Below are positions 1 to 7,927 of a DNA stretch of 64,000 nucleotides, piece by piece. The notes beneath the pieces were generated by a model. The model was not told where the DNA came from and did no database searches. It was given only the letters and a program-made list of their open reading frames with translations. Position 1 is the stretch's first letter, and each line of letters starts with the position of its first letter. The stretch comes from an uncultured Caldilineaceae bacterium. Lineage in GTDB: Bacteria > Chloroflexota > Anaerolineae > Caldilineales > Caldilineaceae. The stretch lies in assembly GCA_951813625.1 (NCBI GenBank), contig CATOTS010000005.1, positions 124,001-188,000 of the forward strand. The letters are read 5' to 3'. The translations under genes and the position numbers were made by a program.

Positions 1-478
1 TTTGAACGCTCTCGTCTAAATGTTGGTCTTACGGGAGGCAGCGCTGCCAAAGGGACAGGTTGGCCCGATTCGATCGACCCCGGTTCCAAGGCGCCCTTGC
101 AGTGTACCAATGTAGTAAGGACAATTCTCAGACGAAAAACTAGGTAAGACTCGACAATTGGAGACGGATGCTTTCGAACTTGGCAAAGCACCCTGCCAGC
201 AGCGTCTCGACTCCTACTGGCCGCTTCAGTATGCGCGCGCCCGCGCCAGGAACAACGAGAAAAGTGCGCAAAAGTGCGCACTTTTGTGCACTTTCGTCGA
301 AATTGACGCCTTCATAGAGGTCCCAGCGAAAGAGGAAGGGGCCGGCCCAAGGCAACCGACCCTACTGCTTGCGGGCACACGGAAACTGCCCAATCTGCCC
401 GCGTATTTCCAGGAGAACTGATTGCCGCTTCCAAGCGCGCCCAGAGAAGTCAGGAACCTTGAAGCCGGAAACTGAGGT
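1..478. other. gene-free leader stretch
   Basis: No convincing gene is seen here. The first 147 bases are open in plus frame 1 from the window edge (about 48 codons, stop TAA at 145-147) and could be the end of a gene lying outside, but the translation shows no recognisable motif. The only clear structure is the palindrome at 261-294, listed separately. Confidence 0.5.
261..294. promoter_or_regulatory. 34-bp near-perfect palindrome
   Basis: The 34 bases are their own reverse complement except for one mismatched pair. The centre AAAAGTGCGCACTTTT is perfectly palindromic, and the half-site AAAGTGCGCA is also repeated directly. It could be a dimeric operator or a cruciform/hairpin. It lies downstream of the minus-strand peptidase gene that ends at 479, so a termination role is possible, though no T-run follows the stem. 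Confidence 0.5.
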
Positions 479-1537
479 TTAGGCCAGGGATTTCGGAGTC
501 AGACCAGCCGCGGCGGGCACTCCGTGGGCAGGAGTTGCGTTGCGCACTCCGTCCAGAACGGCTTCCGCTACGACTTCGGCGGCCACGGCGCCGAGAAGAC
601 TCAGCTCGACGGCGGCCTCCAGCACGCCGGTCGCCAGCGCGAAGACGCAGTCGCCGTCGAAGAGGGTATGCGCCGGGCGGGTTGTGCGGCTGACGCCGGT
701 CTGCGCCATCTGGGCCAGCTTGGTCACCTCGGGCTTATTCAAAGCCAGGTTGGTGGCTACGACACCGATGGTGGTATTGTCCTCCGCCGCGACAGAGTCA
801 GCCAGTCCGGCTTCCATCGCCTGATTCGACGGCCTTGCGGCCTCCTGGCTCGCAGGCGGCCGAAACAAGAAGGTGTCGAACCGGGCAACCGCCTCGGATA
901 AACTGTCGACCAGTTCCCCGGTCTCCGGATCGCGCGCGCCCGCCACCAGTTCGCCCCGCTTGGGGTCCACCACGTCGCCGACCGCGTTGACCGCCACCAG
1001 CGCGGCCACGATCACCCCGCCCGGCAGCGCGGCCGACGCCTGTCCCAGGCCGCCGCGGCTGGCGCAGCCCGCACCCAACAGCTTGCCGACAGTGCAGCCA
1101 ACGCCTGCGCCAACAGAGCCGCGGCTGCCGTCTTCGTGCGAGGCTGCCTCGCACGCGGCGTAAGCATTTTCGTCGGTCGGGTAAACGGTCGATCCGGCGA
1201 AACCCAGGTCATAGAGGATCGCAGCCGGAACGATCGGAACCGGCGAGGCCGGCGTCGGCCAGCCAAAGCCGCGCTCAGCCAGCCAGCGCACCACACCGTG
1301 GGCCGCTCCCAACCCGAAGGCGGAGCCGCCGCTGAGGAGGACGGCGTGGACCTGGTCCACCCGGCCCACAGGATTGAGCAGCGCCGTCTCGCGCGTGCCC
1401 GGGGCCGAGCCGCGCACGTCGACGCCGCCGCAGGCGCCCTCCGGCGCCAATACGACCGAGCAGCCGGTTCCGTGGGCGCGATCGGTCCAGTGACCGACTC
1501 GCAGGCCGGGCACGTCGGTCAGCGCACTATTCACCAT
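479..1537 (-). CDS. P1 family (DmpA/NylC-like, S58) self-cleaving peptidase
   Basis: This 352-residue protein belongs to the P1/S58 family of N-terminal nucleophile hydrolases, which includes D-aminopeptidase DmpA and the nylon oligomer hydrolase NylC. Such precursors cut themselves, and the new N-terminal Ser/Thr becomes the nucleophile. Here the expected site is Asn254-Thr255 in the segment AEDNTTIGVVATN. The N-terminal part carries the glycine-rich family segments LLSGGSAFGLGAA (about 68-80) and GAGVGCTVGKLLGA. The length is normal. The ATG at 1537 overlaps the end of the upstream sufE-like gene by 11 bases, so the two are co-transcribed. The substrate cannot be told from sequence. Confidence 0.9.
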   Translation of the reverse strand: MVNSALTDVPGLRVGHWTDRAHGTGCSVVLAPEGACGGVDVRGSAPGTRETALLNPVGRVDQVHAVLLSGGSAFGLGAAHGVVRWLAERGFGWPTPASPVPIVPAAILYDLGFAGSTVYPTDENAYAACEAASHEDGSRGSVGAGVGCTVGKLLGAGCASRGGLGQASAALPGGVIVAALVAVNAVGDVVDPKRGELVAGARDPETGELVDSLSEAVARFDTFLFRPPASQEAARPSNQAMEAGLADSVAAEDNTTIGVVATNLALNKPEVTKLAQMAQTGVSRTTRPAHTLFDGDCVFALATGVLEAAVELSLLGAVAAEVVAEAVLDGVRNATPAHGVPAAAGLTPKSLA

Positions 1538-1994
1538 TCGCCAACTTCTCGGTAAGTTGCCGCTTGAGGTAGGCCATCAAAACGTGGAGGCCGCGCAGGC
1601 GTAGCGGGGAAATGGCCTCGTGCAGTCCAAGCAGGTAATGAATGTCGTCCGGCGTGCTCATGACGACTTCAGGCGCCGCGCGCTCGAGCCCTTCCTGCAC
1701 GATGGCAGCGTACCCGCGCACCGTCGGCGACTCCTTGGGCACGTCAATGTAGACGTCCACGCCAGCATCGACAATTTCGGCGAACACGAAGACCGGCGTC
1801 TGGCACTCGTGGACCTGCTCCATCCTGTCGCGCGCGTCGTGGAGAAAGCCGGGCAGTTCCGGCATGCTCATGGCAAATTCGAGAAGGGACTCCAGCCGCT
1901 CCCGCGGCTCCATACTGCGAAAATCTTCGATGATCGCGCGCAGTGGCGGCGGAGTCCTATCAATCTTTTCTTCCAGCGTGAGGTTGAATTCCAT
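1527..1994 (-). CDS. sufE: SufE family protein
   Basis: This 155-residue protein matches the SufE/CsdE family, which accepts sulfur from a cysteine desulfurase during Fe-S cluster assembly. The family's acceptor cysteine is seen at Cys64 in HECQTPVFV, matching the usual GCQSxVW position. Before it is the typical helical stretch RERLESLLEFAMSMPELP, and after it the domain with SPLRLRGLHVLMAYLK. No sufS or sufB is in the window. The gene is the first of a two-gene minus-strand unit with the P1 peptidase. The ATG at 1994 is the only good start. Confidence 0.85.
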   Translation of the reverse strand: MEFNLTLEEKIDRTPPPLRAIIEDFRSMEPRERLESLLEFAMSMPELPGFLHDARDRMEQVHECQTPVFVFAEIVDAGVDVYIDVPKESPTVRGYAAIVQEGLERAAPEVVMSTPDDIHYLLGLHEAISPLRLRGLHVLMAYLKRQLTEKLANGE

Positions 1995-2043
1995 ACGTTC
2001 GCTAAGGCGCTGTGCTCCTTACCGAAAGGGCAGAACAATCTCG

Positions 2044-2241
2044 CTACTTGGAACGTTTCAGCACAGGCAGGCCGTTCTTGCTCTCCGATACTTCATAGCC
2101 CTCCGGCACCGCGTCCAGCGCCCCTTCCTTCTCCTCTTTGGCGAAAAAGTAGAGCGTCTGTTGTCGTCCGTTTCGCAACGTAGTTTCGCGTGAGTGCAAA
2201 ATGTAGGTTCTTCCCTTTGAGTTCGTGTGCGCATACGCCAT
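2044..2241 (-). CDS. small conserved-type hypothetical protein (65 aa)
   Basis: The 65-residue product begins MAYAHTNSKGRTYILHS and contains LRNGRQQTLYFFAKEEKEG. The start at 2241 has a strong ribosome binding site (AAAGGAGC about 10 bases upstream), so I prefer it to a longer reading frame beginning at 2349. The sequence is basic and aromatic-rich with a strand-like pattern. It resembles small proteins I have seen in Chloroflexota and cyanobacteria, but no function is known to me. The gene stands alone, 49 bases from sufE on the same strand. Confidence 0.7.
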   Translation of the reverse strand: MAYAHTNSKGRTYILHSRETTLRNGRQQTLYFFAKEEKEGALDAVPEGYEVSESKNGLPVLKRSK

Positions 2242-2416
2242 GTTGTTGTGCTCCTTTCCTCTGTGTCCGTGCTCCCATGCACGATGTTCTAACTTCTCCC
2301 AACGCGTTCGTTCGCCCGATTGGGGAGAGCAATAGGCGGGCCGACGCAACGGGGTTCAACCTACATTGTAAATCAGCGTTGCAAAAAGACAAAAAACGGT
2401 TGCTGCATTTATCTCG

Positions 2417-3220
2417 CTATCTGTAGCGTTCCGTTTTGACCGAGCGGGTGGCGATATACGTGTCGGTAAACTCGGCCGGCGGCTGGCCCTCCCAGCGGTC
2501 TTCGAAAAAGCCGGTCAGAACAAGACCGGCATCAAGTTGCCCTGCAATTTGGTCGGTGAGCGTGTGGCCGAACTCGAGCGCCTCCCCCGCCCGCATGTAA
2601 GATTTGCGCTCGCTCTCCGAGATGCTGGTCAGGTCCGAATACGGCAGTCTGTGGCGCGCCACCGGCGCGGCCCCGTTGTCTGCGTCCTGGTCAAAGAGGT
2701 AGAGCACCGGGTTGACAAAGCCCGCCATCAGGACACCGCCCTCCGCAAGCACACGCACACACTCGAGCCATACCGGCCGTACATCGGGGACAAACATGTT
2801 GGCGCATGGGTGTACGACCAGGTCGAAGCGCCCATCGGCAAAGACGCCCAGGTCCCGCATATCGCCTTCGACAATTGCAAGCCGCAGCCCCTCGCTTTCG
2901 GCAACAAGGCGGTCCTGCGCCAGCTGACGAGGAGAGTTGTCAAACACTGTCACACGCGCGCCGACAGCTTCTCCCGCCGCGGCCAGTACCGGCCCTTGCT
3001 GCCCGCCCCCGGCCGCGAGACACAAGATTTCAGCCCCGCGCAACCCGGGAAACCAGTGCCGGGGAACCGCCTTTGACGGTGTCAGCGAAATCTGCCATTC
3101 GCCGCGACGCGCCGCGGCGACCGACCCGGAATCGACCGGAACGGTCCATACGCTCTTGCGCTCCACCGCCAAATCCCAGGCGAAACGGTTGTAGGCTCGA
3201 ATGTCACCCTTTTGCTGCAT
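2417..3220 (-). CDS. class I SAM-dependent methyltransferase
   Basis: This product of about 267 residues has the Rossmann methyltransferase core: motif [20 protein letters not shown], an acidic end of strand 2 (VTVFDNS), motif II around EGDMRDL and motif [14 protein letters not shown]. The ATG at 3220 is preferred over a non-conserved upstream extension because the protein then begins [16 protein letters not shown], a usual N-terminus for small-molecule methyltransferases. The substrate is unknown. It is followed on the same strand, after 46 bases, by the xdhC-like gene end. Confidence 0.85.
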   Translation of the reverse strand: MQQKGDIRAYNRFAWDLAVERKSVWTVPVDSGSVAAARRGEWQISLTPSKAVPRHWFPGLRGAEILCLAAGGGQQGPVLAAAGEAVGARVTVFDNSPRQLAQDRLVAESEGLRLAIVEGDMRDLGVFADGRFDLVVHPCANMFVPDVRPVWLECVRVLAEGGVLMAGFVNPVLYLFDQDADNGAAPVARHRLPYSDLTSISESERKSYMRAGEALEFGHTLTDQIAGQLDAGLVLTGFFEDRWEGQPPAEFTDTYIATRSVKTERYR

Positions 3221-3266
3221 CTGACCGGTCCTACCCACTGAAATCGACAGGCAGCCCGCTGCGGCG

Positions 3267-4145
3267 CTAGCCCGCTTCGGCGGCCGGCTGTCTGCGCCCG
3301 CCATGGCCAGCGCTTTCCGCCACCCGCGCCCTCCGTTTCAGGCGTTCCTGCTGGATCTGCTCGCTCATTCCGGGAAGCGTCCCGTCGCGCATCACACAGA
3401 TCATCTCGGCCATGATGCAGACCGCAATCTCCGCCGGCGTGATGGCCCCGATGTCGACGCCGATCGGCGCACGGACGTGGTCGAAGCTGGATGCCGCAAT
3501 GTCTTGCTCACTCTCCAGCAACTCAAAGACAGCACGAATTCGCCGCTGACTGCCGATCATGCCCAGATAGGCGACGGGATCGTGCAGTACCTCCAACAGG
3601 CAGTCGATATCGTGCTGATGCCCGCGCGTAACGAGCACGAGATAGGTGTCGCTGTCGAAGGACGGCCTGCCCTGGCGCAGACCGGCCAGGGTCGGCCGAA
3701 ACGGCCCGGCCACCACCTCGTCGGCGGTCGGGAAGCGCGCGCGGTGGGCGAACTGCGGCCTGTCATCCAGCACGGTGACCGCGAAATCACAGGTCTTGGC
3801 AATCGAGGCCAGCGGTATGGCGATGTGACCGGCGCCGGCGATGATCAGGTGCGGCGGGCGCGCCTGCACCTCCACGAAGACGGATACGTCGCCCTCCTCG
3901 AAGGCATACTCCAGCCGCTTGTGCCCCCTTTGCGCGATCGCCCGGCGGGCGTCGGCAAGAACGGCACAGCTGTGCGCACCCAAATTGATCTCTCCAACCG
4001 CGTCGCGCTCCGCCTGCGGCCAGACAACCGCATGGCAGCCGACAGAGCGTGCGAGGGCGCCGCTCGCGGCCGTCACCGTAACGAGCCCGACAGCTTCCCT
4101 ATTTTCAATTGAGCCGATAAGCGCTTCCAGGGTCTGGCTCTGCAT
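3267..4145 (-). CDS. xdhC: XdhC/CoxI family molybdo-hydroxylase maturation factor
   Basis: This product of about 292 residues is a full-length XdhC-type protein. In this family the N-terminal domain and a C-terminal Rossmann domain help load sulfurated molybdenum cofactor into xanthine or CO dehydrogenases. The dinucleotide-binding GAGHIA lies near residues 104-109, followed by [17 protein letters not shown] and the family segment [10 protein letters not shown], then [19 protein letters not shown]. The ATG at 4145 is chosen over a TTG 33 bases upstream. The second XdhC-like gene and a MobA-like gene lie about 1 kb away across terC. No hydroxylase subunit is in the window. Confidence 0.88.
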   Translation of the reverse strand: MQSQTLEALIGSIENREAVGLVTVTAASGALARSVGCHAVVWPQAERDAVGEINLGAHSCAVLADARRAIAQRGHKRLEYAFEEGDVSVFVEVQARPPHLIIAGAGHIAIPLASIAKTCDFAVTVLDDRPQFAHRARFPTADEVVAGPFRPTLAGLRQGRPSFDSDTYLVLVTRGHQHDIDCLLEVLHDPVAYLGMIGSQRRIRAVFELLESEQDIAASSFDHVRAPIGVDIGAITPAEIAVCIMAEMICVMRDGTLPGMSEQIQQERLKRRARVAESAGHGGRRQPAAEAG

Positions 4146-4349
4146 TTCCTGTCCGGTACTCCGCTGTGCCGCCGGCAAAACCGAATTCTACAATTCTCGT
4201 GGCGGGGGGTCGGTTTTCGCCAATCGTTTAGGCATTCCAGGACGTAAGTGCTAGAATCCTCTCACTTCCCGGTCCCCTAGGACGACTGAGAATGGCGTCT
4301 CGCGTCATCTTCCCGGCTCGATAGCCTGCACCAACGCAAGGACCCTTCA

Positions 4350-5117
4350 ATGGAACTGTTCCAACCTGAAAACCTCGTCGCCCTTCTGACGCTGGTCGTG
4401 CTCGAAGTCGTGCTCGGCATCGACAATGTGATCTTTATCGCCATCCTGAGCGGGAAGCTGCCTGAACATCAGCAGGCGCGCGCCCGTTCTGCCGGCATAG
4501 GACTGGCCGTCATCGCCCGTATCGCCCTTCTCTTCAGCATTACCTGGATCATGCGCCTGACATTTCCTCTGTTCGAGCTCTTTTCGCATGAAGTATCGGG
4601 GCGCGACCTGATCCTTCTCATCGGCGGCCTCTTCCTGATCGGCAAGAGCACTTTTGAGATTCACGAGAAGCTGGAAGCCTCCGAACATGGAAGTGTCACC
4701 AAAGGGGTGGCAACGCTCGCTTCCGTCCTTGTGCAGATCGTGATAATCGACATCGTATTTTCGCTGGATTCTGTGATCACAGCGGTGGGGATCTCAGGCG
4801 ATCTGTGGGTAATGGTGCCCGCCGTGCTCGTCGCAGCTGCCGTCATGCTCACATTTGCCGGGCAGATTGCCGCCTATGTCGAACGACATCCCACCATGAA
4901 GATCCTTGCCCTGGCGTTCCTGATCCTGATCGGGTTTCTTCTTGTCCTGGAAGGCTGGCTGCACGAGACGGTCGAGGAGCTGCATCTGAAGAACTACGCC
5001 TACTTCGCTATGGCCTTCTCTCTCGTCGTCGAGATGATAAACATTCGCGTACGGGCCAAGTCGCAGCCGGTCCACCTGCGGAGCCGCCTGCCCAGAACCG
5101 AGCCCGAAGACAGCTGA
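4350..5117 (+). CDS. terC: TerC family integral membrane protein
   Basis: This 255-residue polytopic membrane protein is a TerC homologue; family members such as Alx/MeeF-type proteins are linked to manganese export and tellurite resistance. Both intramembrane acidic motifs are present: VVLGIDNVIF near residue 20 and IDIVFSLDSVITAVG near 135. About seven hydrophobic segments can be counted, and the C-terminus is polar and cytosolic-like. The gene is isolated on the plus strand between two minus-strand groups. I looked for a yybP-ykoY manganese riboswitch upstream and did not see one. A weak extended -10 (TGCTAGAAT) lies near 4249-4257. Confidence 0.88.
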   Translation: MELFQPENLVALLTLVVLEVVLGIDNVIFIAILSGKLPEHQQARARSAGIGLAVIARIALLFSITWIMRLTFPLFELFSHEVSGRDLILLIGGLFLIGKSTFEIHEKLEASEHGSVTKGVATLASVLVQIVIIDIVFSLDSVITAVGISGDLWVMVPAVLVAAAVMLTFAGQIAAYVERHPTMKILALAFLILIGFLLVLEGWLHETVEELHLKNYAYFAMAFSLVVEMINIRVRAKSQPVHLRSRLPRTEPEDS

Positions 5118-5175
5118 ACCGGTCGCTTACAGGGCGACGTCACGCACGAGCTACCAGTGAGGAATCCCAATAAGC

Positions 5176-5526
5176 TCAAGTCGGGCGCGCGCGGCCGGCG
5201 CCGTCCTCAGCCTCGCCCCAGCGTTCGATGAATACATCCATCACCCCGCCGCAGACGCCCAGGCTATCCATCGATATGTCTTCGGTCAGGTCCACGTGAA
5301 CCGTGCGCGGCAGGCCGTCCTCGACTACGTCAAGCCCGGCGCGGATCACGTCGGCCTCACCGCATCCCCCGCCGACCGTCCCGACATGCCGGCCCAGCGG
5401 ATGTATTATCATCTTCGCGCCAACTTCCCGCGGAACCGAGCCCCTGGCCTCAACAATTGTAGCCACGGCAACCGGCTGTTCTTCGTCCAGCATGCCCTGC
5501 AAATAGCGATAAAATGTTGCGTTCAA
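5176..5526 (-). CDS. XdhC-like protein, N-terminal domain only
   Basis: This product of about 116 residues carries the XdhC/CoxI N-terminal domain: EARGSVPREVGAKMIIHP and GTVGGGCGEADV, but no Rossmann domain. Its end overlaps nothing, and the TTG start at 5526 is chosen because the protein then begins NATFYRYLQGMLDEEQPVAV, as family members do, with GAGGAG ten bases upstream. The frame stays open further upstream, over the end of the mocA-like gene. Together with that gene and the full-length XdhC it looks like a split set of cofactor-insertion factors. Confidence 0.75.
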   Translation of the reverse strand: MNATFYRYLQGMLDEEQPVAVATIVEARGSVPREVGAKMIIHPLGRHVGTVGGGCGEADVIRAGLDVVEDGLPRTVHVDLTEDISMDSLGVCGGVMDVFIERWGEAEDGAGRARPT

Positions 5527-5566
5527 TTGCGTCCGACTCCTCGCCGTTGTGAACGACCGACCCGGT

Positions 5567-6256
5567 CTACTCCGTTCCTCCGAACTCTGCTCGCAGCGCC
5601 TCATACTCAGCCGGCACATCCATATCCCGGCGCACGCTGTCGTCTTCCACCTCCACGTACTCGATCTCTTCGGCGTAACCGTTCAACAGGTCCCGCAGCG
5701 ACTGCCTTTCCCTCATTCTGAGCAACTCTGGGAAGAGTCGACGCGGCAGAAATACCGGGTGGCCGCGCCGCCGATTGTAGCTGGGCACGACGATTGAGTC
5801 GACGTTTTCAGCCGCGCAACCAATGATGAGACGGACCACCCCAGCGCGAATGTGGGGCTGGTCGCCCAGCGCCAGCAGCGAGCCTTGAACCGGCTGACCC
5901 TCACGCAAGAGTGCCTCAACACCCACTTGGAAGGAACGCAGCATCTCATCGCGCGCGTAGTCCGGATTGAACACCACGGCGGCCGCCCCACCTGACAGGC
6001 GGTCGGCGATTTCAGTCCCTCTGTGCCCGACTACGACAAGCACTGGCGACGCGCCGCCGCTGCTCAGCGCGTCCGCCGCCGCCTCGATGACCGAGCTTCT
6101 CCCCCAGGGCAGCAGAGGCTTGAACTGGCCCATGCGGCGGCTGAACCCGGCAGCCGCAACCACCGCTGCCACGACTCCGGTTTGCGACCCGTCCGTCTGC
6201 CCGCCCGCGTTTGAAAGTTGGGAAGCCTCCCTCAATTGGACCTCCGGAGCGTCCAT
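5567..6256 (-). CDS. mocA: MobA-like molybdenum cofactor nucleotidyltransferase
   Basis: This product of about 229 residues is an NTP_transf_3 protein. The signature AAAGFSRRMGQFKPLLPWG (from about residue 34) is the nucleotide-binding loop of MobA/MocA enzymes, and LLALGDQPHI carries the metal-binding Asp. MocA-type enzymes attach CMP to molybdopterin for xanthine-oxidase-family proteins. The XdhC-like gene immediately downstream on the same strand supports that job rather than GMP attachment. The ATG at 6256 is preferred over the TTG two codons upstream. Confidence 0.85.
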   Translation of the reverse strand: MDAPEVQLREASQLSNAGGQTDGSQTGVVAAVVAAAGFSRRMGQFKPLLPWGRSSVIEAAADALSSGGASPVLVVVGHRGTEIADRLSGGAAAVVFNPDYARDEMLRSFQVGVEALLREGQPVQGSLLALGDQPHIRAGVVRLIIGCAAENVDSIVVPSYNRRRGHPVFLPRRLFPELLRMRERQSLRDLLNGYAEEIEYVEVEDDSVRRDMDVPAEYEALRAEFGGTE

Positions 6257-6553
6257 TTCCAACCGGCCTGCCTCCGCCTGCTCTTCCCTCCAGCGGCCTT
6301 ACCCTCTTGTACCCGTGCAAGTATACCACAGGACCGCCGCGAAACTGCCTGCGCCGATCGCTTCCGCCAGGAGGTGCATCCCACCTTGGGGGTGGGTATC
6401 GTCGGGCGGGGACTTCATGCCAGCGGTGGCTGAAATCGCTTGCCGGCATTGCGAGGCGCAACGGGGCAGGCGCAGGGCAGGCGCAGGCGCAGGGCAGGAA
6501 CGTGGCCTGCACCCGCGGTGGTCGTCTCGTTCGACTATTGGGAGCGCCGCGAT

Positions 6554-6613
6554 GGACTGCATGTGGCACAGTGCTGCATGTGGCACAGGACTGCATGTGG
6601 CACAGGACTGCAT
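6554..6613. repeat. 17-bp tandem repeat, 3.5 copies
   Basis: The unit GGACTGCATGTGGCACA occurs at 6554, 6571 (two changes at its start) and 6588, then breaks off as GGACTGCAT. It lies just outside the double-hairpin core, in a flank that is shared in diverged form with the copy at 50892. Confidence 0.85.
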
Positions 6614-6643
6614 TGACCCCACACGCTGCGGGAAGAGGACATC

Positions 6644-6702
6644 AGGGGGGCGTAGCGGGGGGAGTCCCCCCGCACAAGGGAGGGCCGAAGGCCCGACCGT
6701 CC
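6644..6702 (-). repeat. double-hairpin repeat, copy 1
   Basis: This is one of six copies of a 59-bp core. Read on the minus strand it has hairpin 1 (GGGCC, loop TTC, GGCCC) and hairpin 2 (GCGGGGGG, loop ACT, CCCCCCGC), then the tail CGCCCCCCT. The minus-strand flanks (ATTCCTATTCATCATTTAGC ahead, CCTCTTCCCGCAGCGTGTGG behind) are related to those of the copy at 50892, so the mobile or amplified unit was about 200-250 bp. Confidence 0.85.
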
Positions 6703-6955
6703 AAAAGGACACAGGAAAGCGTATTCCTCCGCTATGCCATGAAATGGACCGTGGACCGGCCATGATTCCGTTGCTAAATGATGAATAGGAATTTGCACCT
6801 CAATTGTGGACTACACGCACCGCTTCGTTCTCGACTTTTGAACGCGTCCGTTTGCGAGTGACAACAGGCCGCACGCCGGGCGCCTTCAGTCAGCAATTCC
6901 GCCTCTGTCGACCTTCTACGATTTCAGGATTTCGCTTGTGTGCTAAACGCAATGA

Positions 6956-6961
6956 TATAAT
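6956..6961 (+). promoter_or_regulatory. -10 element TATAAT close to the start codon
   Basis: A perfect TATAAT ends six bases before the ATG at 6968, which would place the transcript start at or next to the start codon and give a leaderless mRNA. No good -35 is seen (TTGTGT at 6936 is only 14 bases upstream). Confidence 0.45.
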
Positions 6962-6967
6962 TGGATA

Positions 6968-7735
6968 ATGGCTAATCCTGTCTCTTCGCCGTCGGGCGGT
7001 AGTTCCAACGGGATGACCAACCGGCGAAGATATGAACTGACAGAAGATCCTGTCTTTTACATCAAGCTGTGTATCTTTTGCTTTCTTACCACATTTCTGC
7101 CCGCCTTCCTGGGACAGCCGAATCTCCTACCGATCCTGCAGACGGTGGCCCTGACAGTCTTTGTGGCCATTCCGCTTCGGCGTGCGAAAGTTTCCAGGGG
7201 CATCCTGGTCGTGTCGTTATGGCTTGTCCTCCAGTTCCTGATCATGGCTGTTGGTACGGCGCTCCTGCCGCGACCGTTTGACCGTGCGATTCACGATGGC
7301 TTCAGTTACTACGAGACGCTGCTGCTCTGGCTGCATTCAGGCGGGGGTCTACAGGAACCGGTGCTGGCAAGTCCGTTGGCCCGGTTCGGAGAATTCATTC
7401 TTGTCCTGCTTGGCAGTCTTCTCACAGCCGGCCTGGTCGGGGTCTGGCTGCTTGCGCGCGCGGTAAATGAGCTTGGCTTTGTGGTCGGCCTCATGGCGCC
7501 GGGCGGTCCGGCAACGCTTCTGGTGGGCATGATGCCCTGGCGCGTGATGACAATTGCCGGCCATGCCGGGCTCGTCATTCTGCTGGCTCAGCCGCTTCTG
7601 ACCAACAGCTGGAACCCTGCCACCTATATTGGAAGGCACCGTCGGCTTATCCAGTCTTCAATTGCCCTCGTCGCCTTGGGTTTCGTGCTTGAATACACGA
7701 TTCCCGAACTATGGAAGGGCGTTTGGGGGTATTGA
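6968..7735 (+). CDS. polytopic membrane protein of unknown function
   Basis: I do not recognise this 255-residue protein. A polar N-terminus of about 30 residues is followed by roughly six hydrophobic segments (for example KLCIFCFLTTFLPAFLG, VVSLWLVLQFLIMAVGTALL, FILVLLGSLLTAGLVGVWLL and IQSSIALVALGFVLEYTI), so it is an integral membrane protein. No catalytic or binding motif is obvious. It stands alone, 192 bases ahead of smc on the same strand. The ATG at 6968 follows a perfect -10 box at six bases and has no Shine-Dalgarno, consistent with leaderless expression. Confidence 0.65.
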   Translation: MANPVSSPSGGSSNGMTNRRRYELTEDPVFYIKLCIFCFLTTFLPAFLGQPNLLPILQTVALTVFVAIPLRRAKVSRGILVVSLWLVLQFLIMAVGTALLPRPFDRAIHDGFSYYETLLLWLHSGGGLQEPVLASPLARFGEFILVLLGSLLTAGLVGVWLLARAVNELGFVVGLMAPGGPATLLVGMMPWRVMTIAGHAGLVILLAQPLLTNSWNPATYIGRHRRLIQSSIALVALGFVLEYTIPELWKGVWGY

Positions 7736-7927
7736 GCCCTGGTCGAGCGATGCCGTCGCCAGCACGGCCCGAAAGCAACTGGAAGCCGAATGCTCAGCCG
7801 CTCTTGTGGATTAGACTGCCAATTGTCTAGCGGCATCGCAACGAAATTCTCTTTCCAGCCGTCATTGTGCGGATTGCGACCTTCGATGCAAGACAACTGA
7901 CCTGGACCAACTCTTGCACCCCAATTC

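Larger units (their letters stand above)
6257..6967. other. 711-bp intergenic, repeat-rich
   Basis: No gene is supported. The stretch holds a GC-rich run of short GCAGG/GGCGCA repeats near 6462-6502, the 17-bp tandem repeat at 6554-6613, one copy of the double-hairpin repeat (6644-6702) in minus orientation with diverged flanks reaching about 6600-6830, and the -10 element of the next gene. Confidence 0.6.

Noticed and set aside
1..147. C-terminal end of a gene entering from the left edge (frame 1)
   Set aside because: The frame is open but the 48 residues carry no motif and the region otherwise looks non-coding, so it is mentioned only as a possibility.
4200..4349. Manganese (yybP-ykoY) riboswitch ahead of terC
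   Set aside because: TerC genes often have one, but the conserved aptamer sequences could not be found in this region.
6554..6613. Possible CRISPR array
   Set aside because: The repeats are adjacent 17-mers without spacers and no cas gene is present. The same applies to the 14-bp and 18-bp arrays at 28018 and 32247.
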